DNA from: Chloroflexota bacterium
GTDB taxonomy: Bacteria > Chloroflexota > UBA4733
Direction: 5' to 3'
NCBI GenBank assembly: GCA_025449435.1
Contig: JANWJO010000130.1
Coordinates: 1 to 5,882, forward strand
DNA length: 5,882 nt
Shown: piece after piece, positions 1 to 5,781 of the stretch
Layout: each line of letters opens with the position of its first letter
Numbering within the stretch: position 1 is the first letter of the stretch
Position numbers and translations under genes: made by a program
Notes under the pieces: model-generated
What the model saw: only the letters and a program-made list of their open reading frames with translations
Database searches by the model: none
What the model was told of the DNA's origin: nothing

Positions 1-20
1 CCAGCACAGGTCCGTGCTGG
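1..20. repeat. Perfect 7-bp inverted repeat inside the parA 3' end
   Basis: CCAGCAC at 1-7 is mirrored by GTGCTGG at 14-20 around a 6-nt spacer. It lies in parA codons encoding the last visible residues (LQHGPVL). It does not resemble the usual parS consensus (TGTTTCACGTGAAACA). Codon constraints plus GC richness could produce it by chance. Confidence 0.4.
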
Positions 21-772
21 AGACGCGCCAAGATTTCCTCGCATACCGAACGGTAAGCGGCGGCCCCACCAGAAGCAGGCGCGTATTCCAGCACGGACAG
101 GCTGTAACTGGGCGCTTCAGCGATGCGAACCGAGCGCGGGATGATGGTCACGAGCACCTTGCCTGGGTAGTGCTGGCGGGCATCGGCGATGACGTCGGCT
201 GCGAGCTTGGTGCGTGAGTCGTACATCGTCATCAGGATGCCGAACAATTCGAGGTTGGCGTTGAGCCGCTGGTGAACACGCCCAACCGTGTCGAGCAATT
301 GCGTCAACCCCTCTAAGGCCAGATATTCGCACTGGAGCGGCGATAAGACCCCGGTAGCCGCCACCAGTGCGTTGATCGTTAACAGCCCCAGCGACGGCGG
401 ACTGTCGATCAGCACCACATCGTAGCGGTCGAGTATGGGGGCTACCAGGTACTTCAACCGATGTTCACGCTCCGGCAGCAAGACCAGTTCCACTTCAGCG
501 CCGGCAAGGTCCACGGTGCTGGGCAGTAGGTCCAGGTGTGGCCGGACGGTGGTCGTGAGGTCTTGGGCAGGAGCAGCGGCCAGCAGGCCGTCGTACAGCG
601 ACCGGATGCCGCGTCGGGGCACGCCGAGCGAACTGGTGGAGTTGGCCTGCGGGTCAGCATCAATGAGGAGCACGCGCTGCCCTTGGAGCGCCAAGCCAAC
701 CGCAAGATTGACCGCCGTGGTGGTCTTCCCGACCCCGCCTTTTTGATTGGCGAGCGCCAGCACCGACGTCAT
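1..772 (-). CDS. parA: ParA/Soj-family chromosome or plasmid partitioning ATPase (3' end cut by window edge)
   Basis: ParA ATPases bind DNA non-specifically when ATP-bound and, with ParB bound at parS, move or anchor replication origins; they act on the nucleoid. Reading the minus strand from the ATG at 772 gives 257 residues with no stop before the edge. Seen: the deviant Walker A KGGVGKTT at residues 11-18 with signature Lys11, Walker A' DADPQAN (38-44), Walker B VVLIDSPPS (119-127, Asp123), PLQCEYLALEGL (145-156) and the basic C-terminal stretch IPRSVRIAEAPS (211-222) typical of Soj. The family is usually about 250-260 residues, so only the last few codons and the stop are probably missing. 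The start is supported by GGAGGAG (779-785), 6 nt upstream. There is no N-terminal helix-turn-helix, so this is the small chromosomal-type (Ia-lacking) form. parB would be expected just beyond the left edge, but this is inference. The family assignment is very secure; chromosome versus plasmid origin cannot be told. Confidence 0.96.
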   Translation of the reverse strand, partial: MTSVLALANQKGGVGKTTTAVNLAVGLALQGQRVLLIDADPQANSTSSLGVPRRGIRSLYDGLLAAAPAQDLTTTVRPHLDLLPSTVDLAGAEVELVLLPEREHRLKYLVAPILDRYDVVLIDSPPSLGLLTINALVAATGVLSPLQCEYLALEGLTQLLDTVGRVHQRLNANLELFGILMTMYDSRTKLAADVIADARQHYPGKVLVTIIPRSVRIAEAPSYSLSVLEYAPASGGAAAYRSVCEEILARLQHGPVL

Positions 773-799
773 ACGCGGCTCCTCCGCTTCCCTGTCACC

Positions 800-829
800 C
801 CAGCATTGTACGCGTCAGGGCAATGCTGG
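800..829. repeat. Inverted repeat (9-bp arms) between the binding-protein gene and parA
   Basis: CCAGCATTG at 800-808 pairs perfectly with CAATGCTGG at 821-829 across a 12-nt loop. It lies in the 68-bp gap between the stop of the solute-binding-protein gene (841) and the parA start (772), both on the minus strand. In the minus-strand transcript the hairpin ends 14 nt before the parA ribosome binding site. No T run follows, so it is not a classical intrinsic terminator. It could be an attenuator, a processing or stability hairpin, or an operator for parA. Confidence 0.55.
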
Positions 830-840
830 CAGGAAGGGCG

Positions 841-2286
841 TCACTGTATGGAGGCGTTGGCCTGCTGATTGATCGACCGCATCGTGTCGGGCACGGGCAC
901 CTTGCCAGCGATCATGTCATCGAGACTGAAGTTGAGGTTGCGGTTCATGGAGCTGATGTTGACCTGCGGGCCAGGAGTGGACTGCTCCGGCGGCAGGGTC
1001 GCCGGATCGACATCAATCATCTGGGTCATGCCGATGGAGTTAAAGAGGCGCTTGCCTAGCGGCGCCTTGTTGGCCGGGATAGCATCACTGCCGGCGATCT
1101 TGATATTGGCTGGATGGATGTCACCTTGTGCCGCTCGCAAGGTCATGCCCTGGCCAGCGACGAGAAACTTAATGACATCCCAGCCAACGTCGGGGATGTT
1201 GGAGGCTTTCATCAGGAAGGCGCCGGTGCCCGTGGCGTTCCAGGACTGCTTGACATCGGTCTTGATGGGCATCAGGGTGATATCCCAGTCCAGTGGATGA
1301 TTGGACCCTTGGATGGTGGGGATGAGGTTGCTGGGTGCGAGCATGAGCGGAACATTGCCTTCCAGAAAGTCGGGCAGGACGGAGGAACTGTACACCCCGG
1401 CCCGGGAGATGCTATCTGGGGCCAGGTGATACTTGAGGTAGAGATCGACATAATACTGGGCGCCATCGATAGCTTGTGATGTGTCGTACATGGCGCGCGG
1501 TGGCTGTGCGGGATAGTTGGTCTGGCGCCCGCCGAAGATCTGAATGAAGTCGCGAAAGGACGTGGTTTGGCTGGAGTCCACGAAGGCCCAATGCTGTGCC
1601 TTGTTGGCTGGGTACTTGGCGAGGCCAGTGGACAACTGGGACAGGTACTGGACGAAGTCATCGGTGGACCAGCCATCAGGCGGGTCGGACATGCCGGCGC
1701 CTTTGAGGAGCGTGCGGTTGTAGTAGATGATGTCGGAGGGCTCGATGTCGCGGGGGAGGCCGAGCTGGTGGCCGGCACGGTTCCAGAGGTGGAGGGCGGC
1801 CGGGAAGAAGGCTGCCATCGTGACCTCGTTCTCGCGCTGGAGGTAGGAATCGAGCGGCACGACGGCGGTGGCGGTGTTGAAGTTACGGAACTGGCCGAGT
1901 TGCTGGCCGATGAGGACGTCGGCGTGTTGGGGCGAGCTCGGGTCGCCGATGACCTGGAAGTCTTGAAAGAAACCGAAGTTGACCTCAGTGGCGTTGATGG
2001 TGACGTTGGGCTGCGCCTTCTGATAGGCCTGCACGATGCCGGCCATGAGATTGCTCTCCGGTGAGTTTCCACCACCGGCCACAAAAAATGGCCCGTAGTA
2101 CAGGTTGAGCGTCACGGGCTTACTCACGATGGCCTGGGTGCCGCCGAGGGGGTTGGGGAGGGCGGCGCAAGCAGCTAGAGCGGCCGCGGGCAGGGCCAGC
2201 GCGGCAGTGCGCAGCAGCGTGCGGCGGGACACGGCGGCCGTGCGGCGGGTGACTGCCGGGTGCGGATCGTCAGGCTGGGGGATCAC
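841..2286 (-). CDS. ABC-transporter extracellular solute-binding lipoprotein, family 1 (sugar type), Tat signal
   Basis: This is a predicted surface lipoprotein that captures a solute, most likely a sugar or oligosaccharide, for an ABC importer. From the GTG at 2286 it has 481 residues. Residues 1-40 form a Tat lipoprotein signal: SRRTLLR at 20-26, a hydrophobic Ala/Leu stretch, and the lipobox LAAC at 37-40, with Cys40 as the lipidation site. The mature part has the family 1 pattern: a hydrophobic strand after the signal (VTLNLYYGPF), ADVLIGQQ, then GHQLGLPRDIEPSDIIYYNRTL followed by KGAGMSDPPDGWSTDDF, which matches the family's 'GLP-D-x(n)-LYYN-AG-PP-TW-EF' segment. About 480 residues is normal or slightly long for cluster B proteins. 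No permease or ATPase gene is in view, so it looks like an orphan or an end-of-operon gene. It may be co-transcribed with parA, 68 bp downstream. The ligand cannot be inferred. Confidence 0.9.
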   Translation of the reverse strand: MIPQPDDPHPAVTRRTAAVSRRTLLRTAALALPAAALAACAALPNPLGGTQAIVSKPVTLNLYYGPFFVAGGGNSPESNLMAGIVQAYQKAQPNVTINATEVNFGFFQDFQVIGDPSSPQHADVLIGQQLGQFRNFNTATAVVPLDSYLQRENEVTMAAFFPAALHLWNRAGHQLGLPRDIEPSDIIYYNRTLLKGAGMSDPPDGWSTDDFVQYLSQLSTGLAKYPANKAQHWAFVDSSQTTSFRDFIQIFGGRQTNYPAQPPRAMYDTSQAIDGAQYYVDLYLKYHLAPDSISRAGVYSSSVLPDFLEGNVPLMLAPSNLIPTIQGSNHPLDWDITLMPIKTDVKQSWNATGTGAFLMKASNIPDVGWDVIKFLVAGQGMTLRAAQGDIHPANIKIAGSDAIPANKAPLGKRLFNSIGMTQMIDVDPATLPPEQSTPGPQVNISSMNRNLNFSLDDMIAGKVPVPDTMRSINQQANASIQ

Positions 2287-2292
2287 AGGGTA

Positions 2293-2297
2293 CCTCC
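2293..2297 (-). promoter_or_regulatory. Ribosome binding site that fixes the start of the binding-protein gene
   Basis: The minus strand reads GGAGG at 2297-2293, then 6 nt, then GTG at 2286-2284. The reading frame is open upstream to a TTG at 2313, but that start would put this Shine-Dalgarno motif inside the gene. The GTG start gives a Tat signal with a 20-residue leader before the arginine pair, which is ordinary. Confidence 0.8.
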
Positions 2298-2319
2298 GTA
2301 TGGGCGTATGCAATTGTGT

Positions 2320-2338
2320 GGCTACAGTGCTTTTAGCC
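2320..2338. repeat. Short inverted repeat upstream of the binding-protein gene
   Basis: GGCTA at 2320-2324 and TAGCC at 2334-2338 flank a 9-nt spacer, about 25 bp upstream of the ribosome binding site of the solute-binding-protein gene. Its position would suit an operator for a local sugar-responsive regulator, but the arms are only 5 bp and no regulator gene is in the window. A TTTACA on the minus strand at 2369-2364 is a possible -35 box, without a good -10 partner. Confidence 0.25.
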
Positions 2339-2387
2339 TATCACTTCACGGTACGGGCTTCTGTAAAGATTGGCAAAAGGGCGACCT

Positions 2388-2440
2388 CCCTGTCGTCCCC
2401 CCCTGGCGGGAGGGACGTTGCGCCGGAAGTACGCGGACTT
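2388..2440 (+). repeat. Dispersed hairpin repeat, copy 1 (divergent intergenic region)
   Basis: The copy starts CCCTGTCGTCCC and contains a hairpin with arms CGTCCC (2394-2399) and GGGACG (2412-2417), one C-A mismatch, a further 3 C-G pairs and a TGGC loop at 2404-2407. A 3' tail follows, from GTTGCGCCGGA to CGCGGACTT. Its 2412-2440 part matches the minus strand of 5868-5840 at 25 of 29 positions. The hairpin core matches the minus strand of 3770-3739 except for the loop and two transitions. It lies between the divergent genes at 2286 and 2550. It resembles REP-type elements in being short, hairpin-forming and intergenic. Confidence 0.75.
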
Positions 2441-2441
2441 T

Positions 2442-2477
2442 ATGCTTGCTCTCCAGCGAAAACGAGCGCAAGTGCAT
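2442..2477. repeat. Imperfect hairpin upstream of ychF
   Basis: ATGCTTGC at 2442-2449 pairs with GCAA (2468-2471) plus GCAT (2474-2477), leaving a 2-nt bulge (GT). It directly follows repeat copy 1, in the same relative place as the central hairpin of copy 3, so it may be part of the same element. Confidence 0.35.
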
Positions 2478-2481
2478 GCAG

Positions 2482-2490
2482 TGGTATCCT
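2482..2490 (+). promoter_or_regulatory. Candidate extended -10 promoter for ychF
   Basis: TGGTATCCT at 2482-2490 fits the extended -10 form TGnTAnnnT and lies about 60 bp upstream of the ychF start. No convincing -35 box sits at the usual distance. A second weak candidate, TATACA at 2527-2532, would give a leader of only about 10 nt. Neither is secure. Confidence 0.25.
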
Positions 2491-2503
2491 GCGCGTGCTT
2501 TTG

Positions 2504-2520
2504 CTGCGCTGCGGGCGCAG
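2504..2520 (+). repeat. GC-rich hairpin in the presumed ychF leader
   Basis: CTGCGC at 2504-2509 pairs perfectly with GCGCAG at 2515-2520 around a 5-nt loop, 29 bp before the ychF ATG. No T run follows. It would lie in the leader if transcription starts from the extended -10 candidate. Its function is unknown. Confidence 0.35.
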
Positions 2521-2549
2521 TGTCGCTATACAGATTGCTTGTACACACC

Positions 2550-3665
2550 ATGAGCCAGCTACAGGTTGGGTTTGTCGGGCTGCCCAACGTGGGCAAGACC
2601 ACCTTGTTCAACGCGATGACGCGCCAAGGAGCCGCCGTGGCCACCTACGCGTTTTCCACGACTGGGCGCAACGTGGGCACCGTGCAGGTGCCCGACCAGC
2701 GGCTCGACCGCCTGGCCGAGATGTTCTCACCGAAGAAGATCACGCACACCGACGTAGAGTTTGTGGACGTGGCCGGGTTGGTTCGTGGTGCCAGTACCGG
2801 TGAAGGGCTGGGCAACCAGTTCCTGGGCTATCTCCGCGATGCCGACGCGCTGGCCATGGTGGTGCGCTGTTTCACCGCGCCGAATGTCGAACACGTCGAC
2901 GGCGACCTCAACCCTGAGCGCGACATCGAGACGATCAACCTGGAGCTGGCGGTGGCCGACCTCGCCGTAGTCGACCGGCGGCTGGATCGTAGCCGCAAGG
3001 CCGCAAAGGCTAAGGACCCGAAGATCGACGCCGAGATCGCCGCACTGGAACGCATCCGGGAGGCGCTCAATGAGGGTGCGCCGGTACGTTCGCTGCAGTG
3101 GGATGAGCGGCCAGCAGTGCTGACGGAACTGAACCTGCTGACCGCCAAGCCGATGCTGTATGTGGCGAATGTGGACGAGGCATATCTGAGCGCACACGGC
3201 GCTCAGTTTACTCCGGACGACGCGGGCGCTTGGGCGGTGCACCAGGCAGCGGAGAGCGAACAAGCGCCAGCGGTGGCGGTATGCGCCGACCTGGAAGCCG
3301 GTTTGCTGGCGCTCGGGGAGGATGAGGCGCAGGAATACCTGGCCAGCCTTGGCCTCACCGAAACCGGCCTGGCGGCGGTGATCCGCGCAGGTTACCAATT
3401 GCTGAACTTGGTGACGTTCCTGACCGCTGGTGAGCCGGAAGTGCGAGCATGGACAGTGCGCAAAGGAGCTACGGCACCGGAAGCCGCTGGCAAGATCCAC
3501 TCGGACATCCAGCGAGGCTTCATCCGTGCCGAAATCATCGCGTTTGACGACCTGATGGCGTGCGGGTCGCAGGCTATCGCGCAGTCGCGTGGGCTGTATC
3601 GCCTGGAGGGCAAGGAGTACGTGATGAAGGATGGCGACGTGGTGCACTTCCGGTTTAATGCATAA
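2550..3665 (+). CDS. ychF: YchF/OLA1-family redox- and ribosome-linked ATPase
   Basis: YchF proteins are Obg-type P-loop NTPases that prefer ATP to GTP, bind ribosomes and affect translation and stress responses; they are cytoplasmic. The ATG at 2550 gives 371 residues, against about 363 in E. coli. Seen: Walker A GLPNVGKTT (10-18), G3 motif DVAGLVRGASTGEGLGNQFL (73-92), a helical, probably coiled-coil, segment around 125-180, the ATP-favouring G4 variant NVDE (207-210), and a C-terminal TGS domain from about residue 285 to the end (GKIHSDIQRGFIRAEII, then YRLEGKEYVMKDGDVVHFRF). The frame is open upstream to 2370, but that extension is Cys/Arg-rich, covers repeat copy 1 and has no family counterpart. 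No Shine-Dalgarno motif precedes 2550. Odd: the switch I region reads TYAFSTTGRNVG (32-43), where the usual form is NYPFxTIEPNVG. The neighbours on both sides are transcribed from the other strand, so it is probably a single-gene unit. Confidence 0.95.
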   Translation: MSQLQVGFVGLPNVGKTTLFNAMTRQGAAVATYAFSTTGRNVGTVQVPDQRLDRLAEMFSPKKITHTDVEFVDVAGLVRGASTGEGLGNQFLGYLRDADALAMVVRCFTAPNVEHVDGDLNPERDIETINLELAVADLAVVDRRLDRSRKAAKAKDPKIDAEIAALERIREALNEGAPVRSLQWDERPAVLTELNLLTAKPMLYVANVDEAYLSAHGAQFTPDDAGAWAVHQAAESEQAPAVAVCADLEAGLLALGEDEAQEYLASLGLTETGLAAVIRAGYQLLNLVTFLTAGEPEVRAWTVRKGATAPEAAGKIHSDIQRGFIRAEIIAFDDLMACGSQAIAQSRGLYRLEGKEYVMKDGDVVHFRFNA

Positions 3666-3677
3666 GTACGGACCTCA

Positions 3678-3719
3678 CCCCTCGTCGCCCAAAGGGAACC
3701 CGCTCCGTCCGGAGAGGGG
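3678..3719. repeat. Nested hairpin after ychF, possible terminator or REP-like element
   Basis: CCCCTC at 3678-3683 pairs with GAGGGG at 3714-3719. Inside it, CTCC (3703-3706) pairs with GGAG (3711-3714) as an alternative small stem. It begins 12 bp after the ychF stop, between convergent genes, where a bidirectional terminator would be expected. There is no T run on either strand. The 'CCTCACCCCT ... GAGAGGGG' style looks like intergenic repeats common in some GC-rich bacterial genomes; that resemblance is from memory. Confidence 0.5.
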
Positions 3720-3738
3720 AGCTTGCGGCGATTGCAGA

Positions 3739-3770
3739 GCAATGTCCCTCCCTTGGGGGGGACAACAGGG
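3739..3770 (-). repeat. Dispersed hairpin repeat, copy 2 (convergent intergenic region)
   Basis: On the minus strand this reads CCCTGTTGTCCC and ends GGGACATTGC. The hairpin arms GTCCCTCC (3744-3751) and GGGGGGAC (3756-3763) form 8 pairs, including one G-T wobble. It differs from the copy 1 core only in the loop (AA in place of TGGC) and in two transitions. It sits 11 bp beyond the stop of the isomerase gene (3782), between the two convergent genes, so it may help end transcription or protect the 3' end of either mRNA. Confidence 0.7.
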
Positions 3771-3781
3771 AGTCGTGGTCA

Positions 3782-5725
3782 CTACCGCGCGATGCCGTTG
3801 TTGAGGCGCTGGCCGAGCTGAGTGAAGAACTGGCGGTAGTCGGCGGCGGCTTCCCGGTTGTCCGGCGACGATGCGAGCACGACCCAGCGGTGGACGTCGC
3901 GCATGGCTTTCCAGGTACCGCGAGCCTGGGCATGTAAGAAGCGATCGGTGTAGGTGCCGATGAGCGGCTCATCGTGCCGTTTGGTGACGATACGGATGCT
4001 GAGAAGTTCAGGCGGTCCGTCTGTCTCGCTCTGTTCGGTGGAGTGGTAGTCGCTGGGAGCTGGCCGGATCTTGACCGGCAGGCCGAGCATGCGGTGGCCG
4101 ATCCATTCGCGGACTTCTTCGAACACTGCTTGCAGGGTGGCATCGATCTCGCCGTTGTAGGTGATGTCGAGGTACCGCAGCCAGCCTTCCTCGCGCGCTA
4201 GCAGGATGGCAGCAGCGAGCTGGTCGGCAGCGGAGGGTGCCTGCGCCATGACCTTGCGCAGCCAGGCTTGCAGGCCAGCTTGCTTGTCCGGATAGTCCTC
4301 ATAGATGGCGGCGGCATCGAGCGTGACGGGGCCGCTGACGGTGGAATGGGCATCGCTGAATGCGATGGCACCCGGGCCATCGCGTAGCGCACGCGCGTAT
4401 GCCTTGTAGGCTTCGACGCCGGGCTGGCCCACGAACACGATGTCCTGCAGGTAACCAAACGTGGCCACAGCGAGCTTCCAGGAGGCGTACACGCCAGCGA
4501 CTTCGGCGAGATTGTCCGGCAACAGCGGGTCGTGCGAGCAAGCGACTTTGAGGTGAAGCACGGGCTGGCCGGCGGCTTCCAGTTGCGCGATCTGCTGGAG
4601 CGAATGCTCGCCGGCGCTGCTGGGATCGATGGACAGGAACAGGCAGTCGTCCCGATGGCTGAGGGCAGACAAACGCTGGTCGAAGAACACGAGCCAGCCT
4701 TTGCCGTCCTTGCCGAGGCTTTCCTCGACGACTTGCTCGATCCAGGGGGCCAGGCCATGCCAGCTCGCCGGCAGGATGAGCACGAGCTTGTTGCGCTGGA
4801 ATGTTTGGGCCTGATGCGAAATAAAGGCACCGAGCCGGATGAAGGGGTCGGCGAGGACACGGGCGTGTCGCTGTGCCGGCGACTCGCCATGGGCGACGCC
4901 GTAGCGCTGCTGGATGGTATTGAGTAGCTGGCCGAGCGCCTGCCGGGCGTTGGGTCCGCCATCACGCTCGCGGGCGACGAGCAAGAGGGACACGGGCCGC
5001 AGGAAGACGCGCGTGGCAGGCGCGCTCATGCGGCCCGGAGTGTGGCTGGCGCCATCGGGCTGTACCGGCAGCATGCGGGCTTGACGGGCTCGCGCGAAGC
5101 GATCGAGCAGCGAGTCCGGAATGGTCATCACTTGCAGGTGCTGTGCAGGATTAGCGATGGCCAGGTCGTTGAGCACACCATCAAACCATTGCAGGTGCGT
5201 GATGGGCTCTTCGCTGGTCATACCCATGCTCACGGCGTTGATCATGGTGTGTTCCAACACCTTGGCAACCGCGGCGCGCAGGGCCACACGGTCGCCGAGG
5301 TGCGCGCTGAGCGCGATGCCTTCTGCAGCAGCCACCTCGCTGAGGACGCGGTTGACCGCGGCAGGGTCGGAACTATCCAGTGGGTGGATACTCAACGACT
5401 TGGTGTCGAGGAACCCCATGCGCTTGAGGCAGTACACGGTCTGCACCGAACCACCCATAGCCGACCAGATGACGCGGCGGATACCGCTCTCGAGCACTTC
5501 GCGGGCTTCGGCGATGAGCGCATCGAGCAGTGACGAATCATCGAGGAGCTTTTGGACGCCGTCCACCCAGTCGAGCTTGATATCGCCATCTTCGGTGCCC
5601 AGCACGCGCATCTTGCCGGTGCGCGCCAACAACTGACCGAGAATGTCATCATCAGCCAGGCGTTGGATCAGGGCGTCGACCTCGGCGCCATCGGCGCCGT
5701 GCACGGTAACAGGGTTGGCTGCCAT
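3782..5725 (-). CDS. pgi: Divergent glucose-6-phosphate isomerase (SIS-fold, TAL-PGI-type PGI half)
   Basis: The likely role is glucose-6-phosphate to fructose-6-phosphate interconversion in glycolysis and gluconeogenesis, in the cytoplasm. It has 647 residues. Family landmarks in order: AMGGSVQTVY (89-98), the first SIS phosphate loop; HPLDSSDPAAV (114-124); SMGMTSEEP (166-174) where PGI has SKSGTTxEP; TPGRMS (229-234) for GGRxS; EESLGKDGKG (334-343), with Glu335 as probable base; GQPGVEAYK (433-441), with Lys441 matching the PGI signature Lys; DYHSTEQ (559-565), with His561 matching the HSTGQ of the PGI half of transaldolase-PGI fusions; and IGTYTDRFLHAQARG (589-603), matching their C-terminal end. 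The transaldolase half is absent. It is longer than the 430-550 residues of most PGIs. The ATG at 5725 follows GGAGGGG by about 5 nt. The fold and superfamily are secure; the exact substrate is less so, because the phosphate loop is altered. A related aldose-ketose phosphosugar isomerase is the alternative. Confidence 0.82.
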   Translation of the reverse strand: MAANPVTVHGADGAEVDALIQRLADDDILGQLLARTGKMRVLGTEDGDIKLDWVDGVQKLLDDSSLLDALIAEAREVLESGIRRVIWSAMGGSVQTVYCLKRMGFLDTKSLSIHPLDSSDPAAVNRVLSEVAAAEGIALSAHLGDRVALRAAVAKVLEHTMINAVSMGMTSEEPITHLQWFDGVLNDLAIANPAQHLQVMTIPDSLLDRFARARQARMLPVQPDGASHTPGRMSAPATRVFLRPVSLLLVARERDGGPNARQALGQLLNTIQQRYGVAHGESPAQRHARVLADPFIRLGAFISHQAQTFQRNKLVLILPASWHGLAPWIEQVVEESLGKDGKGWLVFFDQRLSALSHRDDCLFLSIDPSSAGEHSLQQIAQLEAAGQPVLHLKVACSHDPLLPDNLAEVAGVYASWKLAVATFGYLQDIVFVGQPGVEAYKAYARALRDGPGAIAFSDAHSTVSGPVTLDAAAIYEDYPDKQAGLQAWLRKVMAQAPSAADQLAAAILLAREEGWLRYLDITYNGEIDATLQAVFEEVREWIGHRMLGLPVKIRPAPSDYHSTEQSETDGPPELLSIRIVTKRHDEPLIGTYTDRFLHAQARGTWKAMRDVHRWVVLASSPDNREAAADYRQFFTQLGQRLNNGIAR

Positions 5726-5750
5726 CGCTTCCCCTCCATTTCTGGCGGCG

Positions 5751-5781
5751 AGTGTAGCACGAGGGGTGCCCCCCCTGTCGT
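5751..5781 (-). promoter_or_regulatory. Candidate promoter of the isomerase gene
   Basis: The minus strand carries an extended -10, TGCTACACT, at 5759-5751. A weak -35 (ACGACA at 5781-5776, spacing 19, or CGACAG one base closer) lies inside the hairpin of repeat copy 3. Transcription would start about 20 bp before the ATG at 5725, leaving room for the GGAGGGG ribosome binding site. The match is partial. Confidence 0.3.

Noticed and set aside
1567..2064. 165-codon Val/Gly/Glu-rich open frame antisense to the binding-protein gene
   Set aside because: It has the composition of a complementary-frame artefact and no start context or domain.
1272..2084. Long Ser/Pro/Arg-rich open frame on the minus strand within the binding-protein gene
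   Set aside because: It is an out-of-frame shadow of a GC-rich gene, with low-complexity composition and no domain.
2287..2313. A TTG start for the binding-protein gene at 2313
   Set aside because: It has no ribosome binding site and would place the GGAGG at 2297-2293 inside the gene; the GTG at 2286 is correctly spaced from it.
2388..2440. Reading the clustered C/G-run repeats as a CRISPR array
   Set aside because: The copies are kilobases apart, vary in orientation, have no regular spacers, and no cas gene is present.
2370..2549. An N-terminal extension of 60 residues for ychF, from an upstream ATG in the same frame
   Set aside because: It translates repeat copy 1 into a Cys/Arg-rich stretch with no family counterpart, while the ATG at 2550 gives the normal YchF N-terminus and length.
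2727..3647. 306-codon open frame antisense to ychF
   Set aside because: It lies entirely opposite a clearly conserved gene, has no recognisable motif, and its Arg/His/Gln-rich composition is typical of antisense shadows in GC-rich DNA.
3739..3770. A classical Rho-independent terminator at the convergent gene ends
   Set aside because: The stems are strong, but no T run follows on either strand, so I list them as repeats with a possible termination role.
4198..4965. 255-codon Ser/Arg/Pro-rich open frame overlapping the isomerase gene on the same strand
   Set aside because: It is a frame-shifted shadow; the isomerase frame is continuous and carries the family motifs on both sides.
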